This document shows positions 1 through 11,685 of a stretch of 64,000 bases of DNA, in pieces. The position numbers and the translations under genes are program-made. Origin of the DNA: Antedon mediterranea. Taxonomy: Eukaryota > Echinodermata > Crinoidea > Comatulida > Antedonidae. The notes beneath the pieces are model-generated. The model did no database searches. It was not told the origin of the DNA and saw nothing but the letters and a program-made list of their open reading frames with translations. The stretch lies in contig NC_092673.1 in assembly GCF_964355755.1 (NCBI RefSeq), positions 35,721,648 to 35,785,647 of the forward strand. Reading direction: 5' to 3'. Each line of letters begins with the position of its first letter. The first letter of the stretch is position 1.

Positions 1-570
1 CTCCTCAAGTGAACAAAAATGTCTAAGACGGCAAGAAGACGAATATGCAAGCCTAAACAAACGGCGGCGGTTAACGTAATCTATTTAAACTAATCAACGA
101 ATGCGGCAATTTATATCTAAAACAGGACTATTCCATTATGTATACATTTATTTAGGTCTAGAAATGATGTATATTGTACGGTACACCGTAACAAAAGATG
201 GATGATGTCGTGCGCAGATTCCGTCATTCACTTCCGAATGTGTGACATCAATTATCTATTTACTTAATTGAAAGGGCGATACGACTTTAATTAAGTAAGT
301 ACCTGATATTTTACGGTATTGTAGTGTACTTATTATTTTTACATTTATTAAACAACACATTAAACATTTAGTACATACTTAAATTTGCATTTATGATCTC
401 CATAAGCAAAACAAAAATATATATAAATCTTCGTGTTGGTGGTGTGATATTCTGAAATTAATCAACTTCGATGATGTAATGCTACACTATACCATAGCAA
501 CAATGTCGGGTCATCAATGATCACTAATGTTAATATAATTGATGAGCTGTTTTATCAAATTCAATTTTTT
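1..570. other. Non-coding left edge
   Basis: AT-rich sequence. I see no supported exon, RNA gene or repeat array before the SINE that begins near 573. Confidence 0.5.
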
Positions 571-572
571 GT

Positions 573-811
573 AGTGGAGCTGTAGCTTGGTGGTTAACGT
601 GCTTGCCTTCCAATCCCAATGTCCCGGGTTCAATCCTGACCTAGTGCAGGGTTGTAACTCATGACTCTTTCAACTCCACTCCCTAAGCCTCAAATGAGAC
701 TTAGTTTATAAGCACGATAAATTATTAAATAGTTTATCCATCCTGTAATTGGCGAGTTACTCGCTGTTGGATGAGTATGAAATAAAAAAAATAAAAAAAA
801 ATAAAAAAAAG
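573..811 (+). mobile_element. tRNA-derived SINE, family 1, copy 1
   Basis: The head has a pol III A-box-like segment (TAGCTTGGTGGTTAACG, about 591) and a B-box-like segment (GGGTTCAATCC, about 627). The body is unrelated to tRNA and the tail is A-rich (AAATAAAAAAA blocks). Two further copies lie on the minus strand at about 31.3-31.57 kb and 43.08-43.30 kb, with the same body words (CTCAAATGAGAC, TTATAAGCACGATAA, GGCGAGTTACTCGCTG). It does not fold as a complete tRNA. I infer a LINE-mobilised SINE. Confidence 0.75.
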
Positions 812-1711
812 TAAATTTATGGATAAAAAATCGATAAAGCGGTCAATTAATGATAATTTACTCATTCAACATTTGACCGACTTTGCTTCGTGTTCAGCAA
901 AAGAGAAAGTTTGGGTTCCAGACGGAGTTTTGACTTAATATTAGTAAAAAGATAAATAGTTTTGCACATATGGTGTTTCATACGTATACTACGTTTCTCC
1001 AGACAAAAATCGAAACGTCGACAAGTGAACTAACATAAAAAAGACAATAAATACAGGCAAGTCTACAGCAGAGACTGCATCTATGCCGCCATTTTATACG
1101 GATATGCACAGTGATCATGTTAATCAGTATATGCCATAATAAATTAGAATAAAATGATTGTATTAGTAATTTATTTACAAAACAAACAATCACACATACA
1201 TCAAACATGTTATAGACCCGGGAAACTCAAACAGCAAACTTTTGATGGGACGTCTCAGTCTACTACCTATAAAGTTATCCGACGGAACTAAATTTTGGTA
1301 GGCCGCTAATTTCCACGTTTGAATTTGACAACAAGTAAACACATGGCATGGTACACTCGCTCGACCGACTTGCAAACCGGTATAGTCTACGTGCATGAGC
1401 GATTTATCGTCAAAGAGCAAAAGCAAAGGCCAAGTAGTCAATTCGTCACTTGGACTATTTTATTTAAAATTGCATTTCAAACATACCATATCTTTCCTTC
1501 GTCTTCTTCGTTTTTAACGGCTAAAAGGACGTCGTCTGTTGCATGCTCACTGGTTCTTTTGCAACTAAGAAGCATACCGTATTGATTACGTAATATGCTA
1601 GTGTTCTTATGTAAAGAATTTGTGACGTAGTACTCTAATAAGCAACTGTATTTATTTCAAAATAAAACATTGTATTGTATAAACAGAGAGAAACGGAATT
1701 AAGCTGTCTAG
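812..1711. other. Intergenic, no feature seen
   Basis: Short open frames occur on both strands but none shows family similarity or convincing splice sites. A word GATGGGACGTCTCAG near 1236 recurs near 46121, so part of this stretch may be an old dispersed repeat. Confidence 0.4.
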
Positions 1712-2042
1712 GATGTGACGTAACGACGTGGCGCAACGCAACTAGGTTGGCCAATAATCACTTCAAATGATCCGTGTCATTATTGGTCAAATTGCTTGCG
1801 TTGAGCTTAAGCTTGGTTCCCACTAGGGACGCAACGCAAGGACGTAACGCAACGTAAGTGATTTGACCAATCACAAGCGATGGATTATTCCAACAGTAGC
1901 TTGTCATTGATCAATTCACTTGCGTTGCGCGTACGTCCGGCTTTGCGTAGCGAGCTAGTGGGAGCCGCCGGCCACGCTTTAGGCCTACGTCCTTGCCTTG
2001 CGCGTACGTCATTGCGTTGCATATCTTGTGGGAACCACGCTT
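1712..2042. mobile_element. MITE family B, composite copy
   Basis: A degenerate unit at about 1712-1808 is followed by a fuller one from 1809 (AAGCTTGGTTCCCACTAG) to a GTGGGAACCACGCTT end near 2042. The interior holds the family words GACCAATCACAAGCGATGGA and TTGCGTTGCG/ACGTCCTTGCG. The arms are inverted. The right arm contains an internally duplicated end. Confidence 0.7.
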
Positions 2043-2366
2043 CACACTGTCGGCGTCACTATATTTTATGTCACACAATTATATTTATAATAATATTATC
2101 TGTAATTAGCACCGTCCTTGTCGTCAATAAATAATAACATCGTTGTCACCATCGGCGTTTACTATCGATGTCTTTCCTGTATCGTCGTCACTGTCATCAT
2201 ACCACACATGACCATTCTTCATTTTTATTACGTCATTGTCATGGACAATTATAATTCTTACGGGTTTTACTATTTTTCTTGCTTGGCAATATCAACTAAT
2301 AAATATATTTACAAATGTGTTTTTGAGTATAAATGTTTCTGAAAGTGAATAATGCTGGATGAATTA
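2043..2366. other. Probable 3' flank/UTR of the adrenergic-like receptor
   Basis: AT-rich sequence downstream of the receptor stop codon on the minus strand. No further exon seen. Confidence 0.35.
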
Positions 2367-5300
2367 TCAAACAAAGTAACTGCCTCTACGTGTTATCTTT
2401 GAGTCGTCTATAGTTTCGACAAATACGCTTATATGCGTAGATGGCGCACTCGGTCTCCGACCACATTGTTTCAAAGGTTTTGAAGATCTCGTCTGAAGAA
2501 AATGATTATAAATCCTTGTACTTTCCTCAAAAAATCGATCCATGTTTTGTAAATTATTGATAAACGAACATTCATCATCATCATCATCATCGCTACAATC
2601 AATATTATCGCTTACAGAGGCATTACGTAATACTATGTTTTTGGAAAATTCTTCTTGATTTGTATTTCTGGATTTATGGTGATCTTGCTCATCAGTTAGT
2701 GACCGGTCTATTTCTTGTTCAAGTATATCTTGTAGAATGTTATTATCACGACGTTCGTCGATACCTCGTCGTCGCCTCGACATCTTTCGGCTGCTGGCAA
2801 TTGGTTCTAACTGCACGTTATTGTTCATATTGTTGTTATGGTTTCGACACTTTGCAGGAGATATAATCGGTGAATCGGTACCGCTAACTGATGTGTATCT
2901 ATTAATGTTGCTAAGATAACGTAAGTCTCTTTGTTGCCTGCTGGCTTTACTACATCGACACGTCAGAAGTCTTCTAAACGCGTTCCGGAACGCTTTGTTC
3001 GAATAAGCGTATATGAAAGGATTTAAGAAACTGTTGCAATATCCAAGCCACACACACGTTTGGAACACAGTCACAGACACACATGACGCACAAATTTTAC
3101 CTGAAGAAAAAAAACCCAGTAATCATGTTATTAATAATGACAAAACAACGTATTTTTCAGCGGTTACCTAACACATTTAATAGTGTGCTTGTTACTTGTT
3201 TGGATATTTATTTTGTTATGATAGTTTAAATGTATTTAAGGGTAAAGTTGTTAAATCTCTATAATGTTCCAATCTTTGTTTATGTTATTGTTGCTTATTT
3301 GAATGTATTATTATAGTTTATTATGTTTTTAGATTCAACATGTTAGTGGCGGTTTGATCGTTGTTGGTTGTCAACTGAATAAAATAAAACAGTACTGTAG
3401 TAGTCAGATATAACCTGCACTTAGGAAGGTCTACACTATCAAACTAGTTTGCCAAAAAAGTGCGATGTGCCCAAATATTGTAGTGATATTCCCAAATACG
3501 ATAGTGATATGACATCATCATGTCCGTATATGGGCAAATCACATTTGTTAAAGTTTGATAGTGTAGACAGAGCGTTTAGTAGTGTTACCCGAAGGCCCTA
3601 CAATATCTTCCTGTCTGTTTTACTTTATCGTTTAGTAGTGTTACCCGAAGGCCCTACAATATCTTCCTGTCTGTTTTACTTTATCGTTTAGTAGTGTTAT
3701 CCGAAGGCCCTACAATATCTTCCTGTCTGTTTTACTTTATCGTTTAGTAGTGTTACCCGAAGGCCCTACAATATCTTCCTGTCTGTTTTACTTTATCGTT
3801 TAGTAGTGTTACCCGAAGGCCCTACAATATCTTCCTGTCTGTTTTACTTTATCGTTTAGTAGTGTTACCCGAAGGCTCTACAATATCTTCCTGTCTGTTT
3901 TACTTTATCGTTTAGTAGTGTTACCCGAAGGCCCTACAATATCTTCCTGTCTGTTTTACTTTATCGTTTAGTAGTGTTACCCGAAGGCCCTACAATATCT
4001 TCCTGTCTGTTTTACTTTATCGTTTAGTAGTGTTACCCGAAGGCTCTACAATATCTTCCTGTCTGTTTTACTTTATCGTTTAGTAGTGTTACCCGAAGGC
4101 TCTACAATATCTTCCTGTCTGTTTTACTTTATCGTTTAGTAGTGTTACCCGAAGGCCTTACAATATCTTCCTGTCTGTTTTACTTTATCGTTTAGTAGTG
4201 TTACCCGAAGGCCCTACAATATCTTCCTGTCTGTTTTACTTTATCGTTTAGTAGTGTTATCCGAAGGCCCTACAATATCTTCCTGTCTGTTTTACTTTAT
4301 CGTTTAGTAGTGTTACCCGAAGGCCCTACAATATCTTCCTGTCTGTTTTACTTTATCGTTTAGTAGTGTTACCCGAAGGCCCTACAATATCTTCCTGTCT
4401 GTTTTACTTTATCGTTTAGTAGTGTTACCCGAAGGCCCTAAAATATCTTCCTGTCTGTTTTACTTTATCGTTTAGTAGTGTTACCCGAAGGCCCTACAAT
4501 ATCTTCCTGTCTGTTTTACTTTATCGTTTAGTAGTGTTATCCGAAGGCCCTACAATATCTTCCTGTCTGTTTTACTTTATCGTTTAGTAGTGTTACCCGA
4601 AGGCCCTACAATATCTTCCTGTCTGTTTTACTTTATCGTTTAGTAGTGTTACCCGAAGGCCCTACAATATCTTCCTGTCTGTTTTACTTTATCGTTTAGT
4701 AGTGTTACCCGAAGGCCCTACAATATCTTCCTGTCTGTTTTACTTTATCGTTTAGTAGTGTTACCCGAAGGCCCTACAATATCTTCCTGTCTGTTTTACT
4801 TTATCGTTTAGTAGTGTTACCCGAAGGCCCTACAATATCTTCCTGTCTGTTTTACTTTATCGTTTAGTAGTGTTACCCGAAGGCCCTACAATATCTTCCT
4901 GTCTGTTTTACTTTATCGTTTAGTAGTGTTACCCGAAGGCCCTACAATATCTTCCTGTCTGTTTTACTTTATCGTTTAGTAGTGTTACCCGAAGGCCCTA
5001 CAATATCTTCCTGTCTGTTTTACTTTATCGTTTAGTAGTGTTACCCGAAGGCCCTACAATATCTTCCTGTCTGTTTTACTTTATCGTTTAGTAGTGTTAT
5101 CCGAAGGCCCTACAATATCTTCCTGTCTGTTTTACTTTATCGTTTAGTAGTGTTACCCGAAGGCCCTACAATATCTTCCTGTCTGTTTTACTTTATCGTT
5201 TAGTAGTGTTACCCGAAGGCCCTACAATATCTTCCTGTCTGTTTTACTTTATCGTTTAGTAGTGTTACCCGAAGGCCCTACAATATCTTCCTGTCTGTTT

Positions 5301-8300
5301 TACTTTATCGTTTAGTAGTGTTACCCGAAGGCCCTACAATATCTTCCTGTCTGTTTTACTTTATCGTTTAGTAGTGTTATCCGAAGGCCCTACAATATCT
5401 TCCTGTCTGTTTTACTTTATCGTTTAGTAGTGTTACCCGAAGGCCCTACAATATCTTCCTGTCTGTTTTACTTTATCGTTTAGTAGTGTTACCCGAAGGC
5501 CCTACAATATCTTCCTGTCTGTTTTACTTTATCGTTTAGTAGTGTTACCCGAAGGCCCTACAATATCTTCCTGTCTGTTTTACTTTATCGTTTAGTAGTG
5601 TTACCCGAAGGCCCTACAATATCTTCCTGTCTGTTTTACTTTATCGTTTAGTAGTGTTACCCGAAGGCCCTACAATATCTTCCTGTCTGTTTTACTTTAT
5701 CGTTTAGTAGTGTTACCCGAAGGCCCTACAATATCTTCCTGTCTGTTTTACTTTATCGTTTAGTAGTGTTACCCGAAGGCCCTACAATATCTTCCTGTCT
5801 GTTTTACTTTATCGTTTAGTAGTGTTACCCGAAGGCCCTACAATATCTTCCTGTCTGTTTTACTTTATCGTTTAGTAGTGTTACCCGAAGGCCCTACAAT
5901 ATCTTCCTGTCTGTTTTACTTTATCGTTTAGTAGTGTTACCCGAAGGCCCTACAATATCTTCCTGTCTGTTTTACTTTATCGTTTAGTAGTGTTACCCGA
6001 AGGCCCTACAATATCTTCCTGTCTGTTTTACTTTATCGTTTAGTAGTGTTACCCGAAGGCCCTACAATATCTTCCTGTCTGTTTTACTTTATCGTTTAGT
6101 AGTGTTACCCGAAGGCCCTACAATATCTTCCTGTCTGTTTTACTTTATCGTTTAGTAGTGTTACCCGAAGGCCCTACAATATCTTCCTGTCTGTTTTACT
6201 TTATCGTTTAGTAGTGTTACCCGAAGGCCCTACAATATCTTCCTGTCTGTTTTACTTTATCGTTTAGTAGTGTTACCCGAAGGCCCTACAATATCTTCCT
6301 GTCTGTTTTACTTTATCGTTTAGTAGTGTTACCCGAAGGCCCTACAATATCTTCCTGTCTGTTTTACTTTATCGTTTAGTAGTGTTACCCGAAGGCCCTA
6401 CAATATCTTCCTGTCTGTTTTACTTTATCGTTTAGTAGTGTTACCCGAAGGCCCTACAATATCTTCCTGTCTGTTTTACTTTATCGTTTAGTAGTGTTAC
6501 CCGAAGGCCCTACAATATCTTCCTGTCTGTTTTACTTTATCGTTTAGTAGTGTTACCCGAAGGCCCTACAATATCTTCCTGTCTGTTTTACTTTATCGTT
6601 TAGTAGTGTTACCCGAAGGCCCTACAATATCTTCCTGTCTGTTTTACTTTATCGTTTAGTAGTGTTACCCGAAGGCCCTACAATATCTTCCTGTCTGTTT
6701 TACTTTATCGTTTAGTAGTGTTACCCGAAGGCCCTACAATATCTTCCTGTCTGTTTTACTTTATCGTTTAGTAGTGTTACCCGAAGGCCCTACAATATCT
6801 TCCTGTCTGTTTTACTTTATCGTTTAGTAGTGTTACCCGAAGGCCCTACAATATCTTCCTGTCTGTTTTACTTTATCGTTTAGTAGTGTTACCCGAAGGC
6901 CCTACAATATCTTCCTGTCTGTTTTACTTTATCGTTTAGTAGTGTTACCCGAAGGCCCTACAATATCTTCCTGTCTGTTTTACTTTATCGTTTAGTAGTG
7001 TTATCCGAAGGCCCTACAATATCTTCCTGTCTGTTTTACTTTATCGTTTAGTAGTGTTACCCGAAGGCCCTACAATATCTTCCTGTCTGTTTTACTTTAT
7101 CGTTTAGTAGTGTTACCCGAAGGCCCTACAATATCTTCCTGTCTGTTTTACTTTATCGTTTAGTAGTGTTACCCGAAAGCCCTACAATATCTTCTTGTCT
7201 GTTTTACTTTATCGTTTAGTAGTGTTACCCGAAGGCCCTACAATATCTTCCTGTCTGTTTTACTTTATCGTTTAGTAGTGTTACCCGAAGGCCCTACAAT
7301 ATCTTCCTGTCTGTTTTACTTAGAATCTAGAATTTTGCTTATTTTATTTATCACCGACATAATTGTCATTTTTTCCAGTAATTTGACTTTTGATTTAATA
7401 AAAAAATAACCTGTTATTAGTACAGTATAGTATACTGACTTTTACGAGAACCCGATTTCCTCATACAATCCCCATTGAGTATTATAATAACAAAGAATGA
7501 TTATATTAACGCGTACATAGACATTCCATTCACAGGACGCGGTCGATGACGTGATAAAATTTGATTATTTTTTTTTAAATTGACATAAGATATTGCACTT
7601 TAATGATGTTTGACAACATTACAAATTAATTACAGTATTAACACAGATAAACTTCGAAACATTATTGTCAAACATTAATTGATATTTATATGTATTTAAA
7701 AATTGATTAGAGATTGAAATAAAAAAAAAAACTTACTAAAAGGAAAGACAAAGAAAAACGGGAACCAGCAGACTATGAAACCACCGATAACAAGTCCAAG
7801 CGTCTTTGCTGCCCTCTTTTGACGGTTAAACGTTGCAACTTTTTGAGAGAAACTTAACTTAGCTGCTGCCTTGTGATTGGCTGAAATACTGACATGAATC
7901 CTTAAAGTAACGGTGTTAGCGCCCTCACTAGTAATCACTGAAGTTTTGTAGCCAGCTTTGAGTCCTTCATTTTGTATAGCGACTTCACGGTAAATCCGAT
8001 AGTATATTATAAGGACGATGACTAGCGGTATGTAAAACGAACAAGATGTTGAAAATAGGACATAGTCGACGGAATCGGACATAGGACATTGGTTAGGATC
8101 GTCTAGCGTTGGCCTCCAACCAAACAAAGGCCCGCTTGCCACGGCGAACGAACACATCCAACTAATTCCAATCGTGAATAACGCTTTCTTTTTTGTCATT
8201 ATTAAATGATGCTTCAACGGGATTGTTACACCAATGTATCGGTCTATACCAATACAACATAATCCATATATAGAAGCAGTACAACATAATACATCTGTGG

Positions 8301-8601
8301 CCGCCCATATTAAACAGAAGTTTTCACCAAACACCCATTGTCCCATTATTTGGTAACTTCCGGCGAAAGGTATGACAATTACGCCAAGGAGCAAGTCTGC
8401 CACGGCGAGGTTGACAATGAAATAACTAGTTACGGTTCGCAACGATTTATCTGTTGTAACAGCTAACAAAATCAGAATATTACCAATCACAATCAATACA
8501 TTTACTGATAACAACCCGACTATCTTGCAAATCATACCTGCGTCCACTTCATAAAAGGTCGAATTTGGAGCGGTCGTCGAGTTCAGCGGCTTAACCATCA
8601 T
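2367..8601 (-). CDS. Alpha-1-adrenergic-like amine receptor, two coding exons
   Basis: Rhodopsin-class GPCR for a biogenic amine at the plasma membrane. Exon 1 is 8601..7737 and exon 2 is 3100..2367; the join is in phase (A|GT) and gives 532 aa. N-glycosylation motifs are at N7 and N13. TM1 carries GN, TM2 NLAVADLL. The amine-binding Asp is D103 in TM3 (ATDVLCCTAS), and DRY is at 120-122. TM6 carries AAKTLGLVIGG and CWFPFF, and TM7 NPFIYAY, followed by a cysteine-rich helix-8 end (LLTCRC) and a long polar tail of about 190 residues with an Asp run. DVLCCTAS, SIDRYIGV-like and AKTLG match vertebrate alpha-1 adrenoceptors best. The intron falls at the end of TM6, where vertebrate alpha-1 genes also have theirs. 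ATG 8601 is the first in-frame ATG after an upstream stop or splice region. An octopamine or tyramine receptor label remains possible. Confidence 0.88.
3429..3573 (+). mobile_element. MITE family A, copy 1
   Basis: Ends GTCTACACTATCAAACTAG and GTTTGATAGTGTAGACAGAG are inverted. The interior has GTGATGTGCCC-like and GACATCATCATGTCC words. It lies inside the receptor intron, and the 56 bp array starts right at its right end. Confidence 0.85.
3574..7321 (+). repeat. 56 bp minisatellite, about 67 copies
   Basis: The unit begins GTTTAGTAGTGTTACCCGAA and ends TTTACTTTATC. Periodicity of 56 is exact across about 3.75 kb, with only point variants (C/T in TTAYCCGAAG, GGCCC/GGCTC/GGCCT). Left-hand copies vary more than central ones, as expected when arrays homogenise internally. 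The array lies wholly within the receptor intron. Confidence 0.97.
7322..7736. other. Remainder of receptor intron
   Basis: AT-rich intron sequence between the minisatellite and the exon 1 donor (GTAAGT on the minus strand, 7736..7731). Nothing else recognised. Confidence 0.6.
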
Positions 8602-8681
8602 GACAGGAGGAAAAGGAATTCCGAAGAAGGCGAATCGACATTTAAAAAAGTTAACACTGTGACGTCGGTCGACCCGGACAT
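8598..8681 (-). promoter_or_regulatory. Upstream ORF overlapping the receptor start
   Basis: A candidate acceptor (TTTTTCAG, ending at 8684) opens an exon whose first ATG (8681) starts a 27-codon frame. Its TGA (8600..8598) overlaps the two adjacent receptor ATG codons at 8601 and 8598. This geometry fits translation control by termination and re-initiation, if the acceptor is used. Confidence 0.45.
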
Positions 8682-8917
8682 TTCTGAAAAACAAGCAATT
8701 AAATTGCAATGTTACAATTCTTAGGACCCAGTAAATTAATTAAATATTGCAACGACACACTCGTTAAGTGCAATCATTAATGAGTTATTTGAACTATGAA
8801 CTCCACCACGGCCATAACAAAGTTTAGATTTAAAATACTTTCTTTTGAATTTTGACGTCATACTAAATTCCAGTACTACAACTACACTGCTTCTGGTGGC
8901 AGGGTTTTAGTCAAAAC

Positions 8918-9236
8918 GTTTGGTTCCCACGAGGACGCAAGTTGACCAATGACAGGCAACAGTTTGAATAATCCATTGCTTGTGATTGGTCAAATCATTT
9001 ACGTTGCGCTGATACGTCTTTGAGTTATGTCCAATCGTGACCCAATCATAACCAACACTATGCGTTACTTCTATCGGTCCTAAAGTGTGGTTCCAACTAC
9101 AGACGTAACGCAAGGACGTACGCGCAACGCAAGTAGTTGACAATGACAGTTCGAATAATCCATCGCTTTTGTCATTGGTAAAATCACTTACGTTACGCTT
9201 ACGTCATTGCGTTTCGTCATAGTGGGAACCAAGTAT
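8918..9236. mobile_element. MITE family B, two fused copies
   Basis: Two degenerate units: TTTGGTTCCCACGAGGACGC at 8919 and GTGGTTCCAACTACAGACG near 9087. The second ends AGTGGGAACCAAGTA near 9234. Both carry the interior word AATAATCCATYGCTT. Confidence 0.7.
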
Positions 9237-9239
9237 ACC

Positions 9240-10200
9240 ATCGTGCTTGCGAAATTTAAAGAGTTTCTTCTCTGTTTGCTTTCGGCCAGCAGTAAAATAA
9301 ATCACTTACTCATCGTAAACTTACATAATTTCGCTAGTTTGTTTGTCATGTTTGTTATTTTAAACCACGTTAGTTGTTAGCATATCTTGTAAATTCAAGA
9401 AGTTGAAATAGGGGCCTGAATACTTTTGATGGGGTCGAAGATTACAGCTATAACTTTCCTTTTGTTTTACATTTTAGTTTTTTATAGGCCTATCTTTTGT
9501 ATGTTTTTGCTATGCATTTTATTTGCGAAATAAAGTTTTATATAAAGTTGATATTAGGTCTATTATAGCGATTATTATATTCTGCTTACCTTTATTACTG
9601 TATTATGCTCAAACGACGACATAATAATTCTTCGAACGTAATAATATTTACAGGTGTTTTGAGGTTTTTAAATATTAAAAGAAATACACATTTTAACGAT
9701 TTTATCTCTCATGACACTGAGAAATGTAACCGGAAAGTTCCGATTTGATGTTACGCAGATGTAAAGTTACGCGCTTACGTCACACGGTATTATTTATAGT
9801 TGTACAACAGCGGTTCTCTGCTAGCGGAACGTTTGCGTAACAATATAGTTTAACTTACAGCCATAAATTGAAATTATGTTTCTGAAATACAGACTACTTA
9901 TTTAAAATTAGAATTGCCGTAATCGCCATTGTTGCAATAATGCTCAAATGAGGTAAGAAAATGAGATAATTTGGTTATTATAACAGGGTTTAAATAGCCT
10001 CAAGGTACACGCGATATTAGCAATAATATATTCAAACTACTTACGAAGAATTACCCGAATCAGTTACTAACAACAATAATACCCAAAAGAATAACTACAA
10101 TGATGAGAAATAGTAAACAACCTAGACAAGATTTTCAGTAGGCCTAGCTAACTATACTGATAATGTCTATAAACTAGGTTTATTGCAAATAGCTTGATTT
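9240..10200. other. Intergenic, probable 5' flank of the receptor
   Basis: AT-rich DNA. A promoter or 5' untranslated exon for the receptor is expected somewhere here, but I cannot place one. No coding exon seen. Confidence 0.4.
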
Positions 10201-10216
10201 CGCGATCATTGCACAA

Positions 10217-10326
10217 TGCATGATGGGAAGGGTTTTGGAGCAAACGTCACGTCGCGTACGTACAAACAACAAATCACGTTCGTACGCGCCGTGACGTTTG
10301 CTCCCAAACCCTTCTTCCCACCATGC
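10217..10326. mobile_element. Short palindromic element (MITE-like)
   Basis: Inverted arms of about 44 bp (CATGATGGGAAGGGTTTTGG on the left, CTCCCAAACCCTTCTTCCCA on the right) flank a spacer of about 20 bp. It contains GTGACGTTTGCTCC in both arms. I saw no other copy in the window. Confidence 0.6.
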
Positions 10327-10430
10327 GCGCAAATGACGTGAGTTATCCTGTTATTTAATTGTCTATGTCCTTATATAGTCTATTTTCCCATGTAAAAAAT
10401 GCACGTATACAGTTGCCTTAAGTTAAGTTC

Positions 10431-10521
10431 TGTCTACACTATCAAACTGTATGACAACAAAAATGTGCCCATATATGGACATGATGTCATATCACTACCA
10501 TATTTGGCCACATCGCACGTT
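10431..10521 (-). mobile_element. MITE family A, copy 2 (3'-truncated)
   Basis: Begins TGTCTACACTATCAAACTG and carries the interior in the reverse order (CCATATATGGACATGATG then ATATCACTACCATATTTGG). The far arm is lost. Confidence 0.7.
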
Positions 10522-10780
10522 ATTCAGCGCTACAACGCGCTTGTTAATCAGAAACATTTCGTACCCAAATCAAAATATTGATTTTGTTTTTGTTTCTTTA
10601 AAATTCATTAAAAAAACTACAATAAGAATATTTTAATGTTTATGAAATAAACAGTAATTTAAAAATACGCCAGAGGCTGATTTATGGATCTTCATTTGAT
10701 CGTTTATAACACATTAATCCTGAATTTATTGGCGCGAATTAAACGCGCTGAACAATTGCTATTTCAGATATTTTTTTTCT

Positions 10781-11165
10781 GACGTAAAAAATTGCGCAAC
10801 CAATAAGAACTCCGGAGGAATATTCGTTTCGCGCGAATTATATCCACCACCAGAGTGGGGATAACAGTTTAGACCTATACGCGCGTATTGAACACACTGA
10901 CGCGCGAATTGAAAGCATTAACTAATTGTAATCATGTTTTCCATTTTTTTCTGACGTCAGAAATGCGCAACCAATGAAAACTCCGGAGGAATGTTTGTTT
11001 CCCGCGAACATATTATCCACCAATGGATAACAGACTTTAGACCTATTCACGCGTATTGAAAGCATTGACTATTTGTTATTAAGATAACTTTTCCAATTTT
11101 TCTGACGTGAAAAATTGCGCAACCAATCAGAACACCGAAGGAATGTTCGTTTCGCGCGAAAATGT
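10781..11165 (+). repeat. Three degenerate 150-170 bp tandem units
   Basis: CTGACGT followed by an AAATTGCGCAACCAAT word starts units at about 10781, 10951 and 11102. Each continues CTCCGGAGGAAT-like, then TTCGTTTCGCGCGAA-like. GACCTATWCRCGCGTATTGAA joins the first two units. The words are CpG-rich for this window. Function unknown. Confidence 0.65.
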
Positions 11166-11632
11166 CAAACTTAAAGTCGATTTTCGACTAGGCGAATTTG
11201 TTTGCGCGAATCAAAAGCGTCAGCTTATACGCTTGTGTATTCAGTTTTCCGTCTTATAAATACCCCTCTACGCATGCGTATCAGTTGACGCGAATTGAAT
11301 GCGTTAACATAACATATAAATTACACCTCTTCAAAGTATAAAGATGTGAAATTCTATATGTGGAATCATATAGGCCTATTATATATATATTTAAATGGTA
11401 CGCTGTTGGTGTGATGGAAATAAAGATACAATATGGCCAGCATTCTAGTTCAGTTCAATTTATGTAAAGGAAATCATGAACACAATTCACATTGAAGGTA
11501 TTGTTATCTTTATAGATCAATTTTTTTCATTCAGTTCAAGCATGTACAATACGACCTTGATATTTTTTGTGATGGTTTCATTCATAACTACAAAATATAG
11601 TCGATACAAATTGAATATTGAATTTCATTTTT

Positions 11633-11684
11633 GTAACGCGCCTTGAGCACTCTTGAGTGGTATGTGCGCTATATAAATACTTAG
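11633..11684 (+). repeat. LINE/SINE-type 3' tail
   Basis: The segment GCGCCTTGAGCACTCTTGAG followed by TGTGCGCTATATAAAT recurs near 36868 and 54375. Such a conserved stem-like tail ending in GCGCTATATAAAT resembles the 3' end of LINEs and the SINEs that borrow from them. It abuts the next SINE. Confidence 0.55.
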
Positions 11685-11685
11685 T

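Noticed and set aside
571-660. Possible tRNA gene
   Set aside because: A- and B-box-like words only; three dispersed copies with an A-rich tail show it is a SINE.
3574-7321. CRISPR-like regular array
   Set aside because: Units abut directly with no unique spacers and the locus is a eukaryotic intron; it is a minisatellite.
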